From Bacteroidaceae bacterium (GTDB lineage: Bacteria; Bacteroidota; Bacteroidia; Bacteroidales; Bacteroidaceae): a stretch of DNA of 64,000 bases. The position numbers were made by a program, and so were the translations under genes. The stretch spans positions 25,019 to 89,018 of the forward strand of contig JAGBKI010000047.1 of NCBI GenBank assembly GCA_017933995.1, in the 5' to 3' direction. Within the stretch, counting starts at the first letter, position 1. Each line of letters begins with the position of its first letter. Below are positions 9,088-16,334 of this stretch, in pieces. The notes under the pieces are model-generated. The model saw only the letters and a list, made by a program, of their open reading frames with translations, was not told where the DNA came from and did no database searches.

Positions 9088-9097
9088 CCCCCCCCCC
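9088..9097. repeat. C10 homopolymer between divergent promoters
   Basis: Run of ten cytosines in the 225-base gap between ogt and mrp, upstream of both promoters. Such tracts can slip in length, but no coding frame depends on this one. Confidence 0.8.
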
Positions 9098-9211
9098 ACC
9101 CTTTTTACACCCTTACGCGCGCGCGTATATATAAATACGGAGACACGTCCGTTTGCCCAGCCATTTGCAACAAAATCCGCTCGCAACAGCGCCGCTTTGG
9201 GAACAAAAGCA

Positions 9212-9219
9212 TACTTTTG
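9212..9219 (+). promoter_or_regulatory. Putative -7 element for mrp
   Basis: TACTTTTG, exact TAnnTTTG match, 20 bases before the ATG at 9240. A TTTG at 9196-9199 is only 12 bases upstream, closer than usual, so the -33 box is uncertain. Confidence 0.5.
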
Positions 9220-9239
9220 CCACGAAAGAAAAAACTGAT

Positions 9240-10340
9240 ATGCAACTTTATCCCAAACTGATAACCGACGCGCTGGCCACCGTGCGCTACCCCGGCACGA
9301 AGAAAAGCCTCATAGAGAGCGACATGCTCGAAGACGACCTGCGCATCGACGGCATGAACGTGAGTTTCTCCCTGCTGTTCGACAAGAGCACCGACCCGTT
9401 TCTGAAAAGCACCGTCAAAGCCGCCGAGGCAGCCATACACGCCTACGTTTCGCCCGATGTGAACGTGGCCATCAGCGTCCGCACGCGGCAGAAAGACCGT
9501 CCCGAACCGGGCAAGATGCTCCCGGAGGTAAAGAACGTCATTGCCGTGAGCAGCGGAAAGGGCGGCGTGGGCAAAAGCACCGTGGCAGCCAATCTCGCCG
9601 TGGCGCTGGCGCAGGCAGGCTACGAGGTTGGTCTGCTCGACTGCGACATCTTCGGCCCCAGCGTGCCCAAAATGTTCCACGTCGAGGCCGAACAAATTTT
9701 TGCCGAGGAGATTGACGGGCGGCAACTCATGATACCCGCGCTGAAATACGGCGTGCGGCTGATGAGCATGGGCTTCTTCGTCAATCCCGACACCGCAGCC
9801 TTGTGGCGCGGGGCTATGGCCTCAAACGCACTCAAGCAACTTGTGGGCGACGTGAAGTGGGGCGCGCTCGACTACCTTGTGCTCGACACGCCTCCCGGCA
9901 CCAGCGACATCCATCTGACCTTGCTGCAAACGCTCTCCATCACCGGCGCAGTCATCGTGTCCACCCCCCAGCAGGTGGCGCTGGCCGACGCGCGCAAAGG
10001 CATTGACATGTATCGCAACGAGAAAGTGGGCGTGCCCATCCTCGGCCTGGTAGAAAACATGGCGTGGTTCACGCCCGCCGAACTCCCCCAGAACAAATAC
10101 TACATCTTTGGGCGCGAGGGCGTGAAACGGCTGGCCGACGAAATGCAAGTGCCCCTGCTCGGACAGATACCCCTTGTGCAAACCATCTGCGAGAGCGGCG
10201 ACGGAGGCGAACCCGCAGCCGTGCGCCCCGACACCGCCACAGGGCTGGCCTTCCGCGAGTTGGCCGCGCGCGTGGTGGAGGAAACCGCGCGGCGCAACGC
10301 TTCGCTCCCGCCAACAAGCATCGTCGAAACGACAAGATAG
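9240..10340 (+). CDS. mrp: Mrp/ApbC-family iron-sulfur cluster carrier ATPase
   Basis: P-loop ATPase that carries or loads Fe-S clusters in the cytoplasm. The 366-residue product has an N-terminal MIP18/DUF59-like domain (about 1-90) and a deviant Walker A motif SSGKGGVGKSTVAANLAVAL (near residues 105-124). It also has LLDCDIFGPSVPKMF and DTPPGTSDIHLTLLQ, all typical of Mrp. The CPxC cysteine pair that many Mrp proteins carry after the GLVENM block is absent here. The segment reads GLVENMAWFTPAELPQNKYYIFG, which is how I remember Bacteroidetes members. The start at 9240 is chosen because it follows the promoter element and begins with the normal N terminus. The frame itself opens earlier at 9153. 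Confidence 0.92.
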   Translation: MQLYPKLITDALATVRYPGTKKSLIESDMLEDDLRIDGMNVSFSLLFDKSTDPFLKSTVKAAEAAIHAYVSPDVNVAISVRTRQKDRPEPGKMLPEVKNVIAVSSGKGGVGKSTVAANLAVALAQAGYEVGLLDCDIFGPSVPKMFHVEAEQIFAEEIDGRQLMIPALKYGVRLMSMGFFVNPDTAALWRGAMASNALKQLVGDVKWGALDYLVLDTPPGTSDIHLTLLQTLSITGAVIVSTPQQVALADARKGIDMYRNEKVGVPILGLVENMAWFTPAELPQNKYYIFGREGVKRLADEMQVPLLGQIPLVQTICESGDGGEPAAVRPDTATGLAFRELAARVVEETARRNASLPPTSIVETTR

Positions 10341-10414
10341 GCGAAAAACAGTCAGACCACACGATTAAAAACTTTCCACAGCGCCACAACCAACTTTCTT
10401 GTGCCCCGTGGAAA

Positions 10415-10515
10415 GTTTTTTCATAAGCCAAAGAAAATTTTCTTTAAGCCAAAGAAAAAATTATTTAGGCCAAAGAAAAATTTCTTTGGCTCAAATAAAA
10501 ATTCCGAAAAGCCAA
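10415..10515. repeat. AGCCAAAGAAA array, copy 1
   Basis: Several tandem-like copies of (A)AGCCAAAGAAA or its complement TTTCTTTGGCT, beginning with TTTTTTCATAAGCCAAAG. The same array, including the CATAAGCCAAAG edge, recurs near 43292-43390. Units are 14-20 bases apart and both orientations occur, so it is neither a CRISPR nor a simple microsatellite. Confidence 0.75.
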
Positions 10516-10665
10516 CAGGATTTTACGGAAGCGCAGCACGGGCCGCCCGCAGCCGAAGCGGCAGCCGTTTCCTGCGCCTGTTCTTTTTTCGCATAGCCTT
10601 AACCCCAGGAGGGGGTTACAGACGGGAGAGCGGGGCAAGGCCCCGGGTAAACAACGCCCCCAAAA

Positions 10666-10731
10666 CCAACCCCAGCGGGGTTGCACAAAAAAACAGTGCA
10701 ACACGCTTCTTGTGCAACCTCTCCGAGGTTG
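10666..10731. repeat. CCCAGCGGGGTTGCACAA hairpin element, copy 2
   Basis: Left arm CAACCCCAGCGGGGTTGCACAA and right arm TTGTGCAACC...GAGGTTG form a long hairpin with an internal loop, related to the element at 6247-6314. A further half element, GCAACCCCGCTGGGGTTG, lies at 10779-10796. Confidence 0.7.
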
Positions 10732-11299
10732 ATTTACGCGCCGACCGTTAGCGGGGCGCTGCCCCGGCCTAACATCCGCAACCCCGCTGGGGTTGAAAAA
10801 GAATCAAAACCGCTTTCCCCACCGCCCGCGCTGTTTACGGAGCAAGCGCACACGTCACGGCGGAAGCACTGTTGCGGTGTCCGGCGCGCCCGGAACGATT
10901 TCACGCATTCCCGAGGCCACGACGCGTAAGCGCACAAAAAAAGGTAGAAAGCGTCTCACGACGATTGCTACCTCACAGAACTTATATAGAGATGAAAAAA
11001 CTTACTATTGTTTCGTTTTCTTGGTGCAAAAGTAAGGCGCAAATCCACTCTGTCCAAACTTTTTCCCGAAAAAAATGCACCTAAACCCACATTATTTTGA
11101 AATTACACGCTTTTTACATAACATCTTGTCTTTTTTGCCAAATCTATATGCGCTTTCGTAGTAGCAACGTAGGCCGAAAAACCATCTGGCGTAGCAACAG
11201 CGTAGCGTCGGCCCGGTCCAGAGCAGGACAAAAAGGCGGAAAAACGCTGCGATGGCGGCGCAAACCGAACAATAGCCCCAAGCGAAAAAACGGTTGAGG

Positions 11300-11332
11300 T
11301 TGCAGCGGTTTTGCATTGATGTTGTATTTTCG
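11300..11332 (+). promoter_or_regulatory. Possible promoter for cls
   Basis: TTG (11300-11302), 22 bases, TATTTTCG (11325-11332): one mismatch to TAnnTTTG and a long spacer. It lies about 20 bases before the cls ATG at 11353. Confidence 0.35.
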
Positions 11333-11352
11333 CGCCGAGTATATAGCACTTT

Positions 11353-12990
11353 ATGGTCTCCTCCGTCTTCCTTTGGCTCGGAATGGCCGTGTACCTGCTG
11401 CTGGTGCTGGGTACGGCCATCGTGGTGCTGCTGGAAAACCGGCAGCCCGAGCGCACCATCGCCTGGATTGTGGCGCTGGTGCTGCTGCCCGTCGTGGGGC
11501 TGGTGGCCTTCTACTTCTTCGGGCGCAACATACGCCGCCCGCGCCTGCTTGTCCGCGCCACGCGCCGCCAGGAAGGCAGAAAGCGCGTTCCCCCTCGCCA
11601 GCAACGAAGCACTATACGCACCGCCGGCGGCGTCTCCGACGCGTGGCGCGGCCTGGCCAGCCTATGCGCCGAGGGTTTCGGCGCGCAGATGGACACCGCC
11701 ACCGACATCCGCATCTTCACTGACGGCACGGCGCTGCTCCAAGACCTGATCGAGGCCTTCGACGAGGCCAAAAGGAGCATCCTGCTTGAAACCTACATCA
11801 TCGAGGACGACAGCGTGGGCCGACGCGTGGCCGACGCCCTCGCCCGTGCCGCCAAGCGCGGCGTCGAGGTGCGCCTGCTCTACGACGACGTGGGCTGCTG
11901 GCGTGTCCCGACACGCTTCTTCCGCCGAATGGAACGCGCTGGCGTGCACACGGCAGCCTTTCTGCCCGTGCGCTTCCCCGCCCTGACCCACAAGGTGAAC
12001 TACCGCAACCACCGCAAACTCTGCATCGTCGACGGCACCACGGGCTTCATCGGCGGTATGAACCTGGCCGAGCGCTACCTGGGTCGCGAGGATTTCACCT
12101 GGCGCGACCTCCACCTCTCCCTGCACGGCACGCTCGTCGCCCGCATGGCGCACGTGTTCCTGTCGGACTGGGCGTTCGTCAAGGGCGAATTAGGAGCAAG
12201 GAATGAGGATCTAGGAATTGGTCAGACGAAATCAGGAATTAGGAATGAGGAGTTAGGAATTAAGCCACGCGAGTATGGAATGAGGAATGAGGAGTTAGGA
12301 ATTAAGCCTACGGCCACCGCTGCCGACGAAAACCAGGCTGTGTCGTCGCGCAGCCCAATTCCTAATTCCTCATTCCTAACTCCTCATTCGCCCTCGCGCA
12401 GCCCAATTCCTCATTCCTCATTCCTAATTCCTAATTCAGAAGCGGTGCCGGTGCAGCTCGTCACCAACGACCCCACGACGCCCCATCCGCAACTGATGTA
12501 CGCCTACACCTGGGCGGCGATGCACGCACGCAAGTACCTCTACGTCGAAACGCCCTACTTCATGCCCACCGAGCCGTTCCTGCAAGCGCTCAAGACCGCC
12601 GCCATGAGCGCCGTCGACGTGCGCCTCTGTCTGCCCCGCAAGCCCGACGGGCGCACCCTGCGCTGGATCAACGACAGCTATATCACCGAACTGCTACAGG
12701 CCGGCGTGCGCGTCTATATGTACGACGGCGGCTTCCTCCACACCAAGTGTATCGTGGCCGACGACGCGTGGTGCGCTGTGGGGTCGGCCAACATCGATTT
12801 CCGCTCCTTCCTCAACAACATCGAGGTGTCCGCCCTCGTCTACGACGCCGACACCGCCGCGCGCATACGCCTCGTGGCCGAGGCCGATATGAAACACAGC
12901 CAAGAGGTAGACGCCGACCGCTGGGCGCGCCGCCCCCTGCGCCGCCGTCTGCTCGAATCCGCCACGCGCATCATCGCCCCGCTGTTTTGA
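11353..12990 (+). CDS. cls: Cardiolipin synthase with in-frame repeat insertion
   Basis: Phospholipase-D superfamily enzyme making cardiolipin at the inner membrane. The 545-residue product has two N-terminal membrane segments (VFLWLGMAVYLLLVLGTAIV and IAWIVALVLLPVVGLVAFYFFG). It has two HKD catalytic motifs, HRKLCIVD (in YRNHRKLCIVDG) and HTKCIVAD (in GGFLHTKCIVADD), each followed by the usual G(S/G)xN region. It is longer than typical family members (about 480) because some 86 codons between residues of about 279 and 362 are translated heptamer repeat (RNEELGIK and SPIPNSSF units). The insertion sits between the two HKD halves, after SDWAFVKGE and before VPVQLVTND, and keeps the frame. Whether the enzyme tolerates the loop is an inference from the open frame. 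Confidence 0.93.
   Translation: MVSSVFLWLGMAVYLLLVLGTAIVVLLENRQPERTIAWIVALVLLPVVGLVAFYFFGRNIRRPRLLVRATRRQEGRKRVPPRQQRSTIRTAGGVSDAWRGLASLCAEGFGAQMDTATDIRIFTDGTALLQDLIEAFDEAKRSILLETYIIEDDSVGRRVADALARAAKRGVEVRLLYDDVGCWRVPTRFFRRMERAGVHTAAFLPVRFPALTHKVNYRNHRKLCIVDGTTGFIGGMNLAERYLGREDFTWRDLHLSLHGTLVARMAHVFLSDWAFVKGELGARNEDLGIGQTKSGIRNEELGIKPREYGMRNEELGIKPTATAADENQAVSSRSPIPNSSFLTPHSPSRSPIPHSSFLIPNSEAVPVQLVTNDPTTPHPQLMYAYTWAAMHARKYLYVETPYFMPTEPFLQALKTAAMSAVDVRLCLPRKPDGRTLRWINDSYITELLQAGVRVYMYDGGFLHTKCIVADDAWCAVGSANIDFRSFLNNIEVSALVYDADTAARIRLVAEADMKHSQEVDADRWARRPLRRRLLESATRIIAPLF
12187..12445. repeat. Opposed heptamer arrays inside cls
   Basis: Degenerate 7-base units AGGAATT, AGGAATG and AGGAGTT fill 12187-12305. 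The complementary units AATTCCT, CATTCCT and AACTCCT fill about 12356-12445. The two arms are separated by about 50 bases and could fold into a long imperfect hairpin. The whole block is a multiple of three in effect, so cls is read through. Confidence 0.9.
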
Positions 12991-12999
12991 AACCGCCAA

Positions 13000-13428
13000 T
13001 CTAAATTAATGGTGTCCGCTATAACCATAGAAACGATGAACCGACGTTATGACGCTGAAAGCGTCACCCCCTCTGTAACCGCGGGTGCGCGAAGTGAAAT
13101 GGAGCGCACCCGCGGCAAACGGTACACCACTGAATGCACGCTGAAAGCGTGCCCCACCGGCGCGAAAAGTTACTTTAATCCGTCGTGGGGGACGCTTTCA
13201 GCGTCCGTCAAACCATCCCCCGCTGCCGCAGGTTCGCTCCATTTCATTCCGCGAACCCGCGGTTACAGAAAGGGAGACGCTTTCAGCGTCTTACACAGCA
13301 CCATTACACTCAAAATGACCGCACACACATAAAACGCCGCTCCCCAGGGCGTTGCCCTGGACTGATTGCTTGTTGGCCTTTCAGGCCGCCGCCGAGAGAT
13401 TTCACTAAAAAACATTCTTCCTTTCCCA
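13000..13428. other. Repeat-filled gap between cls and the C10 peptidase
   Basis: About 430 bases with no supported gene. Most of it is two opposed copies of a two-hairpin repeat (13046-13125 reading leftward, 13190-13300 reading rightward). A frame running through 13009-13332 is made of these repeats and is not considered a gene. No clear promoter consensus was seen before the peptidase. Confidence 0.7.
13046..13300. repeat. Two-hairpin repeat module, inverted pair
   Basis: Each copy has a palindrome GACGCTTTCAGCGTC and, joined by GTTACAGA.AGGG, a second hairpin of the type GGTGCGCTCCATTTCACTTCGCGCACC. One copy reads leftward (13046-13125) and one rightward (about 13225-13300). Related short palindromes (CACGCTGAAAGCGTG near 13137, GACGCTTTCAGCGTC near 13191) lie between. 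The same module is found as tandem copies at 63665-64000. Confidence 0.8.
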
Positions 13429-15048
13429 ATGAAAACTCCCCTACCCCGCCTATACCTCCGCCTGGTGACGGCCATTGCGCTGCTGCTCGCCATACTGCCA
13501 CCACTTCACGCGCAAACCGGCCCCCTGCTCACCACGCGCCACGGCTTCCAGCGGCCCTACAACCGGCTGTGTCCCTACTGGCTCTACGACTGGGGTGCGC
13601 TCAGCCCCACACGCACGCAGGCGGGCTGCGTGGCATCGGCGGCGGAACAGGTCGTCACCTACTACCGGCGGCCCGTCACCCTGCTCGACACCATCCACGG
13701 CTGGACTACGCCCCACTATACCATTGCCGACATCCTGCCTGGCGAGACCATCGAGACCGCCCACATACGCGACGCCTACACCGAGGCCGACGACAGCGCG
13801 ACGACAGCCGACGTGGCGCGCCTGATGTACGTGCTGGCCTGCGCCGCGCGGATGAACTTCGGGCTGGAGGCCAGCGGGTCGAGCCTGCGGCGGCTCGTCG
13901 AGCCGATGCACCGCGTCTTCGGCTACGGGCGCGCCGACTTCGTGGACAGCTATGACTACACCGCCGACGACTGGGAACGCCTCCTGGCCGACGAAATCCA
14001 CGCCGGACGACCCGTGGTCTACGTCGGCTACACGCAGCACCTGGGCGGCCATGCTTTCGTCATCGACGGCGTGGACGAGGAGCGCGGCCTCTATCACCTC
14101 AACTGGGGCTACGACGGGCAGTACGACGGCTGGTTCCTCCTCGACATGCTGTCGTTCGCCGAGCCGCTCGACGAACCCACCGAGGACGGGCGTGTGGAGG
14201 GATTTTTCTGCAACCACCAGGCGCTGCTGCTCTGTCCCGACAGCGTGGCCGACGCCCTGCCGCCCACCTACCCCCGCACGGGGCGCGAGTTCAGCCTGAG
14301 CGACATCACCTTCGAGGCCGAGCCGCTCACGGGGCGCTACACACCCGTGCGCCTCACCGTCACCAACACCGCCAACACGCGCCTCACCGCCCCCTTCGAG
14401 TTCTTCACCAACCTGCCCACCGACACCGCCCTCTTCGCCCAAGGCGACTACAACGGCCTCAGCGGCGTGACGCTCGACCCCGGCGAATCGCGCATCCTGC
14501 GCCTACACCTACAGTTCGACGAGGGCGGCGAGCGTATCTTCCGCGCCAGCCCCGACGACAGCACCCTGCTCTGTGCCGTGCCCATCAGCATCGGCACCGC
14601 CCCGGCAGCGGACATCACGTTCGGCCAGCCCACCGTCACCTTCCCCTCCGACGGCACCGTGGAAATACGCCAGCCGTACACCAACAGCCCCGACGGCGGG
14701 CGCGCGGGCTGCACCGTCACCTACGAAATCTACGACCCCTCCGCCCCCAGTGCCGCCGCGCCGCGCCATTACTACCACCTCTACGCCGCCACGGGCGAGA
14801 CGGTGTGCGACACCGTGCGCTTCGCCTCCCTACACCCCGGCCACACCTACACCTACCGCCTGCGCGAGCCGTGGGAGGTGCAGGTGGAATGCACCTTCAC
14901 CGTGCCGCTTTCCACCGGCATTGGCGCTGTTACGTCATACCCCGCGTCCGATCGCACCACTATCTATTACGATTTGCAAGGTCGCCCCGTCGCCCGCCCC
15001 GAACGCCCTGGAATATACATCATAGGCGGTCGCAAGGTGGTGATATGA
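13429..15048 (+). CDS. Secreted C10-family (streptopain-like) cysteine peptidase
   Basis: A 539-residue secreted protease. The signal peptide is about residues 1-29 (LVTAIALLLAILPPLHAQ). The catalytic Cys lies at residue 67 in QAGCVASAAEQVV, preceded by a Gln, and the catalytic His at residue 208 in LGGHAFVIDGVD. It is followed by the YHLNWGYDGQYDGWF block typical of SpeB-like enzymes. Residues of about 280-510 look like beta-rich Ig-type modules. The C terminus ends in a tail of the type YYDLQGRPVARP..PGIYIIGGRKVVI, shared with two other secreted proteins in this window. No separate propeptide or Spi-like inhibitor gene is visible. The start follows the family pattern and the signal peptide. 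Confidence 0.9.
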   Translation: MKTPLPRLYLRLVTAIALLLAILPPLHAQTGPLLTTRHGFQRPYNRLCPYWLYDWGALSPTRTQAGCVASAAEQVVTYYRRPVTLLDTIHGWTTPHYTIADILPGETIETAHIRDAYTEADDSATTADVARLMYVLACAARMNFGLEASGSSLRRLVEPMHRVFGYGRADFVDSYDYTADDWERLLADEIHAGRPVVYVGYTQHLGGHAFVIDGVDEERGLYHLNWGYDGQYDGWFLLDMLSFAEPLDEPTEDGRVEGFFCNHQALLLCPDSVADALPPTYPRTGREFSLSDITFEAEPLTGRYTPVRLTVTNTANTRLTAPFEFFTNLPTDTALFAQGDYNGLSGVTLDPGESRILRLHLQFDEGGERIFRASPDDSTLLCAVPISIGTAPAADITFGQPTVTFPSDGTVEIRQPYTNSPDGGRAGCTVTYEIYDPSAPSAAAPRHYYHLYAATGETVCDTVRFASLHPGHTYTYRLREPWEVQVECTFTVPLSTGIGAVTSYPASDRTTIYYDLQGRPVARPERPGIYIIGGRKVVI

Positions 15049-15056
15049 CACAAGAA

Positions 15057-15098
15057 AATGGGGGAAACGTCGGTAGAGACATTTCCCCCATTGCTTTT
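15057..15098. terminator. Two-way terminator between convergent genes
   Basis: Arms 15057-15067 and 15082-15092 (AATGGGGGAAA and its complement) followed by TGCTTTTG. It lies between the C10 peptidase stop (15048) and the convergent hypothetical gene stop (15117). Confidence 0.75.
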
Positions 15099-15116
15099 GA
15101 TGTCTGCGGGTGGGAC

Positions 15117-15782
15117 TTATTCGGGAAAAAGTCCGAGCAAGCGTGCCAGACTCTCGGCATCGCGCCAGCTCCACCAGCGATCGGCCATCAGCGCCTTGAA
15201 GTCTTTCTTGTGGGAGGCGGCGATGCGGCGTTTTACCTCGCGTTCCGTAGCGGGTATCACGTGTCCTTTCAGACTGAAATAGTAAGTGTCGCAAACCGGG
15301 TAGCCAAGAAAGTCGGGACTACCTGGGTTTATGTCGCGCAGATAATTGGAATCGAAGAAACCAGCCTCTTGAGCCAACGAAGAGAGGTTGGTGTAGGTAT
15401 TCATTTCGTCGGTCATCATGCTGCGGTCGAAGGTCGTGACGCAAAGCAGATAGTTAAAGCCCTCGCGGGCGAGCACACGCCCCATTTCCATGCCCTGCAC
15501 ACGCATAAACGTCATCGTACTGTCGAAGTCCACACCAAGAATACTGGCGTTGGTCGGAGCGAGGATGCTGTCGCCTTGCAAATAGACAAGCGTGCCGTCG
15601 CGCAAAAGTAGGTTGGCCTTCTCAACCGTCACGGTGCGCCCAAAAGTCTGACGCACCACAGCGGGACGGAAATCTTTGAAAAGGAAGAAGGACTTGGTGC
15701 GGCGCACCTCCTGATTCTGCTGCGCCTGTACAGGGGCAAAGAGAAAAGCCGACAGGAAAAGGGGAAGGAATAAGTTCTTCAT
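15117..15782 (-). CDS. Secreted hypothetical protein
   Basis: I do not recognise a family. The 221-residue product begins MKNLFLPLFLSAFLFAPVQAQQ, a clear signal peptide with cleavage expected after AQA or AQQ, so it is exported to the periplasm or beyond. The mature part is mixed alpha/beta with no cysteine motif: FFLFKDFRPAVVRQTFGRTV, a GTLVYLQGDSI segment, and a basic/aromatic C terminus (MADRWWSWRDAESLARLLGLF). The frame extends upstream to 15836, but that part overlaps the fucU stop region and lacks signal-peptide character. It follows fucU on the same strand with a 47-base gap, so the two may share a transcript. Confidence 0.75.
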   Translation of the reverse strand: MKNLFLPLFLSAFLFAPVQAQQNQEVRRTKSFFLFKDFRPAVVRQTFGRTVTVEKANLLLRDGTLVYLQGDSILAPTNASILGVDFDSTMTFMRVQGMEMGRVLAREGFNYLLCVTTFDRSMMTDEMNTYTNLSSLAQEAGFFDSNYLRDINPGSPDFLGYPVCDTYYFSLKGHVIPATEREVKRRIAASHKKDFKALMADRWWSWRDAESLARLLGLFPE

Positions 15783-15829
15783 AGGTAAAAGGAGATTATA
15801 CGTGTTAGACGGCGCGAACGGGAAAACGT

Positions 15830-16261
15830 TTAACACGGCGTGACGCCTTTCTTGAGGATGATGTTGCCATACTTGGCTGTTTCGCCGGTGACGACGACGG
15901 CATAGGCTTTGCGGGTGCGCTCGTAGAAGGCGAAGCGCTCCTCGTGGCCGAAGCCGGCAATCTGCGGGTTGGTCTCGTGGACGGCTTCGAGGTAGGCGGC
16001 CTCGACGGCGGGGTCGAGCGTGTCGCCCGGCACGGCCGACATCATCACGAGCGGGTCGGCGACGTAGGCGTCGAGCTCAAAGAGGGGCAGGATGGCGCGC
16101 AGCAGCTGCGGCACGCGCAGTCCGTCGGCGCGCAGCACGCGGGCGTTGAAACTCTCGGCGGGGAAGTGGGCGTCGCTCAGCACGATTTCGTCGCCGTGGC
16201 CCATCGAGGCCAGCACTTTCAGCAGTTCGGGGGAGATGAGCGGGGAAATTCCTTTGAGCAT
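15830..16261 (-). CDS. fucU: RbsD/FucU-family sugar mutarotase
   Basis: Interconverts alpha and beta anomers of L-fucose or a related sugar. The 143-residue product has the family pattern: [29 protein letters not shown] near the N terminus with the catalytic-type His, a central MMSAVPGD stretch, and the C-terminal active-site block [16 protein letters not shown]. FucU rather than RbsD is preferred from the [14 protein letters not shown]-like region and length, but this is by memory of the family. No other fucose genes are nearby. Confidence 0.88.
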   Translation of the reverse strand: MLKGISPLISPELLKVLASMGHGDEIVLSDAHFPAESFNARVLRADGLRVPQLLRAILPLFELDAYVADPLVMMSAVPGDTLDPAVEAAYLEAVHETNPQIAGFGHEERFAFYERTRKAYAVVVTGETAKYGNIILKKGVTPC

Positions 16262-16265
16262 TGGG

Positions 16266-16325
16266 AGGGGGGAGTAATCGGAGTGTTCGGAATACTCCGA
16301 ATAATCAGAGCATTCCGAACACTCC
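16266..16325. repeat. Nine-base degenerate palindromic array
   Basis: Units such as CGGAGTGTT, CGGAATACT, CCGAATAAT and CCGAACACT. The first and last parts are complementary (GGAGTGTTCGGAAT against ATTCCGAACACTCC), giving one strong hairpin between the fucU start and the transporter stop. Architecture is as in the other short-unit arrays of this window. Confidence 0.7.
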
Positions 16326-16334
16326 GCTTTCAGT

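Larger units (their letters stand above)
10341..11352. other. Repeat-rich intergenic gap between mrp and cls
   Basis: About 1 kb without a gene I can support. It holds, in order, an AGCCAAAGAAA array (10415-10515), GC-rich hairpins (GCGGGGCAAGGCCCCG near 10630 and GCGGGGCGCTGCCCCG near 10750), CCCAGCGGGG-type hairpins (10666-10731, 10779-10796) and an AT-richer stretch before cls. A minus-strand TACTTTTG (reading CAAAAGTA near 11027) could start a leftward transcript, but no leftward gene follows. Open frames here consist of repeat sequence and have no recognisable protein content. Confidence 0.7.

Noticed and set aside
10415-10515. CRISPR array
   Set aside because: Units are short, degenerate and in both orientations, with no unique spacers of constant length and no cas genes nearby.
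11092-11604. 170-residue minus-strand frame before cls
   Set aside because: Overlaps the 5' part of cls in antisense, and the remainder is low-complexity intergenic sequence.
13009-13332. 107-residue open frame between cls and the C10 peptidase
   Set aside because: Built from the two-hairpin repeats, with no protein features.
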